In this document: positions 34,340-44,165 of the stretch, in pieces | How positions within the stretch are numbered: the stretch's first letter is position 1 | Layout of the letters: each line of letters begins with the position of its first letter | From: Paralithodes platypus | Taxonomy: Eukaryota > Arthropoda > Malacostraca > Decapoda > Lithodidae | Length of the DNA: 64,000 bases | Direction of reading: 5' to 3' | Assembly: GCA_032716605.1 (NCBI GenBank) | Contig: CM064481.1 | Coordinates: forward strand, 18,098,811 to 18,162,810 | Notes under the pieces: generated by a model | What the model was told of the DNA's origin: nothing | The model's database searches: none | What the model saw: the letters and a program-made list of their open reading frames with translations, nothing else | Position numbers and translations under genes: made by a program

Positions 34340-35613
34340 ACACTGGACACGGAGAGGTAGGAATTGATAGAAGACCACAAAACCGCTGAGGCGATGGCAG
34401 GTAAGGATCGGCGTGGCAGGAACCGGAAGGAGGCAGCAAAGGATCTGACATCGTGCGCAGAACCCCTACAAACAGGGTGACGGGCACGAACGGTCCGACA
34501 AACGTGGCGGCCCATCTGCACCTGCGAGAGCCTCCCACCTGTCCGAGGAGACACCCACACAGCAGTACCCGAAGGCGGCGCCACAGACGCAACAGAGGAG
34601 TGCAAGGCTGACACCGGGCACAACACATGGCGAGGATGCCCACGCCGTAAAGCCTGGACGGCGAAAGGCTGGAAAACGGGGGCCTCCCTCCCATGCGTGG
34701 TAACAAAAGGAGGGGAGGAGGCGAACGAGACGCCATGCAAGGACGGGGAGAATCGCACGCAGTCCCGGGGCCGTGACAATGCCGCTAGTGCAGACACCCG
34801 ATCCCCAGTGGCCAGAGCGACAAGGAAGAGTGGACGCCCGAGCAACGGAACCGGCGTAGCGGCCCTTGTATACGTGGGTGAAGCCAGAAGGACCAGAGCC
34901 CGCCCCAGATCCCACTGCGGAGGGACCTGGCGCGGAGGCGGTCGATCCCGGAAGGCAGCCGTCAGGAAGGAATCCAGCTCCTGTGGCGGAACGACCAGCC
35001 CAGCGACGGACCCAAAGACCCCCCGGACGGCAGACAAGTGGGTACGTATAGCGTCGACTTGAAAGCGACGTGTACGGAAGAGGTAAAACAAGGAGCGTAG
35101 GACGAGGGAAGGAGAGCCAACTGGCAGGCGAGTGGCCTGTAGCCACCTAGTAAAAGACCTCCAGCGGGACCCGTAAGTCCCCCAAGGAGAAGACGGCCAG
35201 GAACGCTGCAGGAAGTCAGTCAGGGCCCGGCCGGGGACCGGGAGCCACCGTGCCTCATGAACAAGCACGATGCGAAGGCCAACGAGGTCCGCAGGTCCCC
35301 AACCTAGCCCAAGTGGAAGCCGGAGACAGGTAGAGGGACCGGACACGGGCACCACCGCGGCAACCGGGCGGACCAAGTCCGTGCCGGCCACAGAGGCGCG
35401 AGGAGCCAGACGCAGCCGTGGTACAGCCGCAGCTTCGCGAGGACTGGGCACATCAACAGCGCGTCTGGTGGCGGAAAGATGTATATCGACCGCCACCTGT
35501 ACCAGGCTACCAGGAAAGCGTCCGGACCCCCCCCGGAGCACGAGGCCGGAGGGAGAGGTCCAGAGGCAACTGGCGCGGCACCCCCGATGCGAACAAGGCG
35601 ACCTCCGGAACAC
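34340..35613 (-). pseudogene. tyrosine recombinase of DIRS copy 2 (long open frame)
   Basis: Open from 35613 to 34063. It begins inside the RNase H-recombinase connector, then has the SAM-like domain (GTYGSRWRSFTRWL ... HLSAVR) and the catalytic domain: ATGDRVSALAAL, HDVRS (His and Arg present) and Tyr in NSYLSV (codon 34359-34357). Relative to copy 1, 12 bases are missing just before that Tyr, removing residues between SSIN and SYL. The frame then reads through into the ICR side without a clean stop at the usual end. Recombinase geometry may be affected by the deletion. Role: integration of the circular cDNA. The start is unknown. Confidence 0.75.
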
Positions 35614-36060
35614 CTCAGGAAGCCGCGAGGTCGGCGAACACAGTCCGTTTCATCGCCCATTCTACAAGAACGCCCTGCCCTCTCGACAGGGCGGCCGCCC
35701 ACAGGGTGGCAGGCCCGGGCAGGGAGGAGGCATGCAAGGAGAAGGGGTGTCGGTCCGCGAGGAAGAACAACTCCACCGAGACCCCCAATAGAGTCAACGA
35801 CCTGGAGGACCCCCGCATAAGGAAACAGGGGACAGCTTGTCTGAGTGTCCAACCCAAAAGGCCACCGACTCACCCCGAAGGGCCAGCGCGTGGTCCCGCA
35901 GGAAGAACAAAGGAACCAACAGTCCGAGGGCATAGACGGGTAAGTGGAGGGAGACCCACCCATCGGCCGGAAAGTGGACGTCCCAGGTTCGATTGGGAAC
36001 CTCAACCAACCTCGCTCGACGTATCTGTGGCTACCCAGACCGTCGGCGGGGGGGCGGTCC
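35304..36060 (-). pseudogene. RNase H and connector of DIRS copy 2
   Basis: The frame just upstream carries VWVATDTSSEVG (RNase H first acidic motif) near 36045-36010. Another frame carries LFFLADRHPFSLHASSLPG and W-A-A-A-L-S-R, where the family has Asp at the second Ala (codon 35695-35693, GCC). YIFPPPDALLMCPVLAKL and VWLLAPLWPARTW follow at about 35480-35400. At least two frameshifts separate these blocks. Confidence 0.65.
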
Positions 36061-36299
36061 AGGGCACAGCCGCAGAGAGCGAGCCCCGAGCAACCCAGCG
36101 ACCGAAGCGTCTGCGAACGATACGCGGGAGCGGCAGGAGCCGATCCATAGGGGCAACGGAAACACCGCGGTGCCCATGAGGAGGAGGCGGCATAGCCAGA
36201 GGCTCCCTAAGGGAAGGGGCAGAGCGGCCCAATGCAGCGAACCCACGAACGAGTCCCAGAGCCACCCCGGGAGGGAGACCGAGTGCAACACGGCGAAGA

Positions 36300-36900
36300 C
36301 CTTCCACCGAAGGTGCACCGCGGCCGGCAGACCCCGGGTCACCGTAGCGCTGGACAAAACCCATGCGAGACCGACCCATGGCACGACACGCGACGGGGTC
36401 AAGCGTGAATTGGGAACATCGAAGGGGAACCCTAACCGTGCGATGTGGCGAACGACTGTGAGGGCGTCGCCAATGCACAGTCCTAGGGCGTCGGAAACTA
36501 CCAACCAATCGGCCAAGGAAAACAGGATCTGGAGCCCGCTCCTGAGGAGAGGACCCAGAGCTTGCCCCACAGAGTGCGGAGAAGATCTGCGGCGCGATGT
36601 GGAGACCGAAGGGAAGGCCGTCGAACAGGAACACACGATCGGAAGTCCGAACGGCCAAGAATCGCTGGAAGCGAGGATGGAGAGGAACGAGCCAAGACGC
36701 ATCCTGGAGGGCCAGCGACACTACCCACGACAGAGGGCACAGGGCCAGGCGTACCAGGGGTACCGGCAGCATCCGAAACCGTGTGTGCACGATGTGCCAG
36801 TTGAGGGCCGACAGATCCACCACCAGTCACATCGCGTCGCAGTTCGTCGACGGTACCAGAAAGACACGGGAGAGGAAAACCGGGTGACCGGCGGTCAACT
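36300..36900 (-). pseudogene. reverse transcriptase of DIRS copy 2
   Basis: VVDLSALNWHIVHTRFRML, SLALQDASWLVPLHPRF, FDGLPFGLHIAPQIFSAL, then after a frameshift near 36565 VGQALGPLL, FSLADWLVVSDALG and SRLTPSRVVPWVGLAW. Motif A has Ala (GCC, 36712-36710) where the catalytic Asp is expected. Motif C is SLAD (36519-36508) in place of YxDD, so the first metal-binding Asp is Ala. Motif A also has Ser (36697-36695) for the usual Tyr. The rest of the fold is well kept. Confidence 0.82.
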
Positions 36901-37149
36901 CCCTCGACGCTACCCAGCTCGGGCATGGAAGTGAACACGTGGGCCACCTCTGAAGAGATGGGCCGGCGTCGGTGACAAGAGCGGAGTGGGGATCTGGACG
37001 TCCACCTCCATGTGAGACCCCTCCGCGCAACCCGCCGCCCCCAACATCCCTCGCGGCTACCGAGGGGCGCAAGGGCGAAAACAACCCGAGGGAGCACCCG
37101 AGAGGAGGGGAGCGACCCGGTCGGCCAGCCGAGGAGAATAAGGACCCAG

Positions 37150-39592
37150 AGAACTACACATTGTGTTGACGTGGAGGTACCCCCGGTACGGGCCGTGCGG
37201 GCATGAGCGCCACGTTGACCTCCTCTACCCCCCCCCCCCCCCCAACCTCGTCGAAAAGGGCGGGCCCCCCAACCCCAGGCCGGCGCGGGGCTGACCCCGT
37301 CGAAGGGCGGCCAGCCCCGACATGGCGGGGATGAAAGGGGCAAGAACAGAAGTGCGAGGCGGAACCGACGCACTGGCCTGCAACGTCCCAGTCCTGCGCC
37401 CGTGCAAGGCGGCAGCACTTGCAGCAGCACCCCGAAGAGGACCGGCAGAAGGACGGGACTGAGAAGACCCCGCGCGCGACACAGCGCGTCGGTGCGTGAC
37501 GTAAGCAGGGTCCGCAACGACACAGCGCGTCGTCGCGTGTCGGAAGCAGGGGCCGCCGACAGAGAAGCGTAGCATTCCCAAGCATCCTGCTTAAAAAAAA
37601 ACGACGTATATAGCGCAGAGTACAACAAACCCTGACGAATATCCAAGGGGGCCGGCCGGCAGAACGAGGACCGTACCGTCGGGCGTTGCCGAGTTGCCGC
37701 GCACAAAACCGCCTTCAGCTCGGGAACCAAAGACACCGCGAGCCGAAGGTGGACCCGCTGAACGCGGTCGAAACCCTCGCGAAGATCGCCTGGCGCAGAC
37801 GCCTCGAAAAGCCGCAGGTGGTGAACAGACGTCTGGAGGGAACCTAAAGACAAGACAATAAGGCCGTCACCCTCTGTCGCAAGGGAAAAACCTTGGCGAC
37901 AGAGGGCTGATCCGGGTGAGAGAAGAACGGGGTAGCAATAGAACAAAGTTCAAGAACGGGCGCGCTCATCCAGGACCAGAACGCGCCGTCCAACCCGCCG
38001 ACAGACACAAGAGGAGGCAAAATCAGTGATGACTCCGGGGGAGGGACTGAAGGAGACCCGTCGACGGATCGGTGTGAAGTCGAAGGCCTCAGCAAACCAG
38101 GCCTCCAATGGGAGAGGGAGACCGAGCATGACGGCTAAGCCAGGCGTACCGGCGTCGCACAAACCTGTCCCATAGGAGGACAGACCCGTCAACACAGCCA
38201 GGGACTGAACAGCCGGAAGGATGTCAGGGCGGCTGAAGTCTGACCAGAGCATAGGCCTGCAGAAGGGAGGGGGACCGTAGCAGGGGTAGATAGGGTGAGG
38301 CGCTGAGGGTGAGTCACCGCCAAGAAGCGCGAGAAGAGGGAGTCTTCCATCGACTCCAAGCGCCCGTCGAAGCGTGACACAACCCAGCCCTGCATAGCCG
38401 ACAATCGATCCGAGAGAGGCGCCCCCCCCCCCCCCCCCCAGATTGATCGGCCCGCAGGGGCGACCGGGAGCGAGACCCACGACACGAACCAGCAGCGTCG
38501 CGGCCCAAGGAAGGCGAGCGACGACGGTTGTGTCGCCGTTGAGGGACTCGTCCCCGATCACGAACGGCCGAGGGGGAAACAGCACCATCCCCCTCTTCCA
38601 GCGACACGTCAGCTCCTGAGAAAGGGGACCCCGAAACCCCACCGAGGCAAGAGGAGGGGTACCCCCCTGGCGAGACGGTAAGTGAAGGTCAGGAAGAGAA
38701 GAATGAGGAGGAGCAGGACGACGGGAGTGGGAAGGCTGGCCGGGTGAAAGGAGGCCAGGAGCCACGGGGGGAAACAGAGCAAGGATCCCCGGGTTGAGAT
38801 AACAGGGCGGCCCGACACCGAGGCGGAGGAGGGAGGGACCTCCACCGTGGGACGAGACCGTGAAGGAAGAATAGGCACTGAAGCAGGTGAAGTAGGAGAA
38901 GCAAGGACATCCAGGTGGACCCTCCTGGACAGTGTAGGAGGAGGGAGCAGAGGGCCAGCTACAGCATGAACAACCGCGCGCGGAGAGGACAACGTAAGAG
39001 GAAGTCGTCTGGGCTGGGGAAGCGGGCGGAAGGGAGTAGAGCCCCTATCCGTAGAGGCCAGGGGAGGGCGCACAGGGGCAGAGCCGCTAACCCCGGCCTC
39101 AGGGCGAGAACCATGACGAGGGCGATGAGTGTCGTCAAGGCGATCAGGAGGACGACGAGGGGCAGTAGAGGACGGACAACGAGGCGAGCGAGAGAGTGGA
39201 CGGAGCTGGGGAACCCCCCGACGATGGGACGACCGGCTGCGGGCCCGAGCAGGGAGAGGGCCAGGTGAACGGCCTTCAGTCGGGTCAGGGATACCCAGGG
39301 CGACGCGGATCCGGTCGGCAACAAAGGCCGGGGAACGGTGGCCCACAGTCCTAATGTGGCGGGAGACCATCGTCCACACCGACGGAAGGGAAGCAGAGGC
39401 CACAGCCGCAGCCGAGGAACCAGGGCCATGGAGCAGCACAACCACCAGGGCCAGACACGTGCCACACAGAGCAGGGAGGTAGGCCGTAGAGGACACACAG
39501 AGCGAGTGGCGCAAGCAGGACTTGTGGCTCTCCAAGCACGGGGAGCGACAACCAAGGCGAAAGCAAGGCAGCCTACCTGCACTAGAAGAACA
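37150..39592 (-). pseudogene. gag-like ORF1 region of DIRS copy 2
   Basis: The N-terminal frame (39718-38609) is open for about 369 codons, with CFRLGCRSPCLES, HKSCLRHSLC, YLPALCGTC and VADRIRVALGIPDPTE, then Ser/Pro/Arg-rich sequence. The next frames carry FWSWMSAPVLEL and VSLVPELKAVLCAATR ... IRQGLLYSALYTS. Two or more frameshifts, near poly-C 38422-38438 and about 37900, break it. The cysteine/histidine cluster suggests nucleic-acid binding. Start uncertain (see possible intron 39576-39702). Confidence 0.5.
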
Positions 39593-39903
39593 CACACCAT
39601 AATCAGCACGTCGAAGGAGTAAGTGGAGAGAATGTCCAAGAAGAACCAGGGAAGGAGCATGGGGAAACAGGAACACACATGCAAACAGGTATCCGTACTC
39701 ACCGTAAACTGGGAGCACAGAGGTAGGTTAGGAGGGCGGCTGAGGCGGAAGAGCACTAGCAGAACCTGCAAAGATGGAGAAAGTGTTAACCACCACTCTA
39801 CATCTTACATGCAGGGCCTATAACACCAGTAAAGTGCATACACCAATATAGTATCAGGCAACAAGATGACATAAAAAAAGTCAATAGTGAAAGCCAACTA
39901 TTA

Positions 39904-40046
39904 CCGCAAATTTGCGGGCCAATGGAGGCATAACCGTACCAACACCACCCTCCCGCAATTTTGCGGGACCCCCCAACGATCTCCGCAAATTTGCGGGGAG
40001 CCGAAACGTCCCAGAGGACCGAATCGAGCTCCCGCAAATTTGCGGG
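39904..40046. promoter_or_regulatory. four-palindrome array in the DIRS leader, copy 2
   Basis: 39904-39917, 39952-39967 (CCCGCAATTTTGCGGG), 39983-39996 and 40031-40046 (CCCGCAAATTTGCGGG). CCGC start spacings are 49, 30 and 49, identical to copy 1. The second site is a better palindrome here than in copy 1. Confidence 0.78.
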
Positions 40047-41024
40047 ACCGGCCGAGATGGTCCGGCGCCGAAAAAAGCGAGAAGAGCGTCTAGGGAATAC
40101 CAAAAAAGGCCACAAAAAATGCGTCATCTCCTTATGAACTCCAAGCAATGATGGCCATCAAGCTGAGCAGTGTCTTCCTTGAATTTATCCTGACTCAACC
40201 AGTAAAGGGAGAGGCAAGGAAGACACACCAGGGGAGAGGAGGCACATCCCCCAGGAACCACCCAACCCACAGAGATAGAGCAAAGCCCATGAGGAGAAGT
40301 GGCAGGGAGGGTGGTTTCGCACAAACAGGGGCCCCCGTGGGTACCCCTGGATTGGGCAAAAGACTATGAAAGGATGGAGGTGAAACAGGAAGAGAAAACA
40401 AAAACCAGTAAATGAAACTGGTGAGAAAAAGGGTGGCCTAGCCGTGAGCAGAGAATGTGTCAGGGGCGAAAAACCCTGTGGTGTGAAGGAGGGGCCCCCG
40501 TGGGGTACCCCTGGAGTATCACGAACCACCTGTCGCCCAGGCCCTTGAGACACAGTGAAGGACTCGAAAGGGGGGACTCGGGAATAACGCTAATAATGCG
40601 GCCGACACAAACTCTACAAACAGCACCGCCACCAACGAAATCTCAGATTGTTTACCAACGGTACACCTAGGCTATGAAAAAATGAAAACTCATAGGGGCA
40701 TAGCAATTCCTGAATGAGAAAACGAGCTAGGCTAAATTAAGCTAAAAGCTAAACTATGCCCAGACTAACAGGAAAAAAGAATATGAAAAGAAAAAGAATG
40801 AAAAACATATACGAGGAACGCCAGGCGCCCCCGTACCTTCGGTAGGCTATTTCCACACGCGTCTCCATTATACACACTTAGGAGCCCATTTACGTGTGCC
40901 CTAGGTCACGTAACATCTGTCTAACAAAAAAGAAGGCCAGATAAGCCGAAACGAACCTAAACAGGGTGAATTAAAGGAGCACAACAAAAGCGACTTCATT
41001 CAATGGAGCGCGTGAAAAAATGAT

Positions 41025-41318
41025 GACAAGAGAGGGTCGCTCATGCGCACGTTCGACAGGGATCTGCACATGACGGAACACGGGATGGGCCTTAAGCGGT
41101 AACTAAGGTAAACCCCTTTTTCTTCTCTTCTATGCTTTTTTCACCTTCGGTGGTAGTTTTGGTTAATGTACGTCTCCTAGAGCAAGATAAGGAGTAGACT
41201 CTAGACGTTTTCTTTTTAACCGCGGTTGGAATGACGACATAGCAGTCAAAATAGACAAGTCGTCATTGCAATTAGGTTAATAGCCTTGACGTTGGATTTG
41301 CCAAGACTACTAACAAAT
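41025..41318. repeat. DIRS copy 2 right inverted terminal repeat
   Basis: Inverted match to 32942-33242, ending CTACTAACAAAT at 41318, immediately before AGTGTAATTTTCAC of the PB4 tail. Confidence 0.88.
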
Positions 41319-43417
41319 AGTGTAATTTTCACTTCTTTATTGTTAGGAATATATATTTTAGTGTCACTTTCACTTGTTCATATTGGTCTGAAGGCACTTA
41401 TTATTACTTATGTGTCTCTTTCACTTATACTTAGTTATATTATTATTATTATTATTGAGTGTCACTATCACTGTCACTTACACTTCAATAGTTTGTCATA
41501 GTGTGGAAATCATTGAAGCAGGTGCCAGCACACAGTCCCACCTGACACTCGAGGCATTGCCAAGTGGTTTTTGTGGGTTTGCTTGGTCGTCGAGTTGTGC
41601 GGGTGCACACAAAGCACCTCTTCTGCATTCTTATTCTGCTGTTAGGACCCTGGAAAGGAAGGGCGACGAGCTGGTGCTTTCTCAAGAACTCGGCACACCC
41701 TATTCTGTCCAACATGCCTGGTCCTTGTAGTGGCCTCCCTGGTGTACCCGCATGTTTTACCAGGAGCTCATGTATCAGCTGCTTTTGGAAGGTCCGCAGG
41801 CTCTTGTACTTGATGACTGGACTCCTCAAACGGTAGATGTTGTACGCGTTAAGGACAGACATATCTACTGTATGCAGGACAAACTTCTTGTACCACCTGC
41901 AAGATGTTCGCAGGCAGTCTATGAAGCCCATCTGCATGTCGGACTTGTCGACGAGGCGCATGTTCAGGTTATAGTCCAGAACAGCAGCTGGTTTTGTGAT
42001 AGGGTTCTTCGTTTTTCGGTCCACCTTCCCTGTGGGGACCATCTCTGCTTTGTGGCATGTGGTGAGGAGGTTGACCTTGCGCTGGTCATGCCAGTGGATG
42101 GAGAGGATGGGGCCACTCTTCTTATGGAAGATGTCCATCTTCTTAGTTTTGGTTGGGTAGGCTGGCATGCCCTTCCTCTTCCCCTTCACTGTGCCGACAG
42201 TTCCGGTCTTGCGGTCATGGAGGTACTTGGCGAGGATAGGCGACGTGTAATAATTGTCGGTATAGAGGACGTGGTTGTCATGGAAGTACCTCTCCATCAT
42301 CCTCTTTACCACAGCGCTGCCAAAACCAATGAGGGGGTCAATCTGCACCTCACCACCCTTGCCGCTGTAGACTATAATGTCGAGCACATATCCCGTCTTG
42401 CAGTCGCAGAGGACGAAGAGCTTGATGCCGAAGCGGTGTCTCTTTGACGGGATATACTGTCGGAAGTGCAGCCTACCACGGAACAGGACCAGAGACTCGT
42501 CGATGCACAACTTCTGAAATGGAATCAGGTAGGTGGAAAACCGATGACGTATCATGTCATACAGTTGCCTGATCTTCCAGAGTGTGTCGGGCTCATGGAC
42601 ATGCATGTTATTTGTCAGGTGGAAATATGAGAGGATGTCGAAGTACCGTCATCTGGGGTGGCTTCGGACAAGTGGACAACTTCGGACATTTTGGATAAAA
42701 ATTAAACAAAAAAATAGAGAGAAGAGGAGTTTGGTTTTGAAAAATAGATGTGTAGCATTCAAGAGGAATGTTGTAACTATATGTAGGATGAACTAATAAT
42801 TTAAATTAATTAATTTAATTTGTGGTAAATATTTGTGAATATGTAACAAAGAAAACACATGTTTTTGTAAGTGTGTCAAACTTCTACTGAGCATAATTAA
42901 TGGGATGTGAGGAAGACAATTAACCTACACCAGAATGTTCTACAATTATCTGCGAGACCATACACACAGTAACTCTTTCCCCAAAGTTCATAATACACAG
43001 TTCCCTAACAATTTACTTTTATTTTTTTCCAGATTTATTGGGGTGTTTTCGGACATAGTTTGGGGTGATTTCGGACATGAGGTGACATCGGACATCTAAT
43101 ATTAGTTACAAGGTCCTTCCAATATGAACAACAATTAGTACCTAAGTGTATGGTATTCTTACCTAGCCATACATAGCGAGCATCTGTCGAATCATGTCAT
43201 CACAGGGATCTGCCTTGTATGGGCCGATCGGCTTTTTGCAGACTCCCATTTTCTTATGTTCTTATCATCTGTCATCTTGCTCCCGTTTGAGTAACGCCAA
43301 TTAAAGGATGCTTAAGACTGAGTAAGGTGTCAGATGTTGACATGATTTGGTGGATGTTTGCTGTGTAAGGTTAGGTAAGAGTATCATATTACATTTCTTT
43401 TCATTCACAGGAGTAAA

Positions 43418-43865
43418 ATGCCACGGATATATAAACCAAAGCCACACAACGAGAAAAGGAAATACAACAGTCATGTATGTCAAGACAAATTAAAGAAAGC
43501 AAAAGATGATATACAAAAACATGAGTGTACGTGAGGCTGCTAAAAAGTGGAAGTTAAGTAAGAGAGCACCTTACATGACTATATAAAAGGGAAACATAGT
43601 AAACCTGCTGGTTATTGTTAAAGTTCCGTTTGATGGTAAGAAGAAACATCGACATTATATTGCAGTCATAGATAAGGTTCTACCAGAAATACATGTTCGT
43701 TTCCTAAAGCATGTGAAGGGCACAAGTAACGTCTTCATTAACCCAGTTATTGATGATTACAGTGATATAGACAAGGGTGAGATAGTACAAATCCTGCCAG
43801 AACCAATACTAGACAAGAAGTGCAGAATGCTGTTCAGTGTTGATGTAAATAAATGGCCAAAATAA
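43418..43865 (+). pseudogene. X1 coding remnants: HTH and C-terminal domain
   Basis: From ATG 43418: MPRIYKPKPHNEKRKY, then a frame break caused by a 5-bp deletion relative to X3 (near 43520) and a 2-bp gain near 43563. 43611-43865 in a second frame gives VKVPFDGKKKHRHYIAV, IHVRFLKHV and FINPVIDDYSDIDKG, ending at TAA. The second block resembles the small C-terminal domain seen after the DDE region in some pogo-like proteins. CATTCACAGG before the ATG looks like a 3' splice site. Confidence 0.65.
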
Positions 43866-44165
43866 TAGAGAGAGAGAAATAGAGAGGGTTGAAGAGCTAT
43901 AGAGAGGAGAGAGAAAGCGAGCGAGCAGGGGGAGAGAAAGTGAGAGAGAAAGAGGGGTGGGAGAGAAAGCGAGAGAGGGTGGGGCCAAGAGAAGGGTGGG
44001 AGAGAAAGCGAGAGAGAGAGAGAGGTGGTAGAGGGCGGGGCCAGGGGAGGGTGGGAGAGGGCGGGGCCAGGAGAAGGGTGGGGCCAGGGGAGGGCGGGGC
44101 CAGAAGGGTGGGAGAGATCGATATCGAGAGCGAGAGGTGGTAGAGGGCGGGGCCAAGTGAGAGGG
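43860..44165. repeat. GA-rich minisatellite inside X1
   Basis: Degenerate GAGAGAAAGCGAGAG and GGCGGGGCCAG(G/A)GG units. The same region occurs in X2 (54725-55030) and X3 (46730-46915, inverted), with different unit counts. Confidence 0.8.

Larger units (their letters stand above)
32898..41318 (-). mobile_element. DIRS-like retrotransposon, copy 2
   Basis: About 8.4 kb including a 480-bp MITE (33520-33999). Same order and near-identical sequence as copy 1: left ITR, ICR, tyrosine recombinase, RNase H, RT, gag-like ORF, palindrome array, right ITR. Flanks differ from copy 1, so it is an independent insertion. Its recombinase frame is longer and less damaged than in copy 1. Confidence 0.88.
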
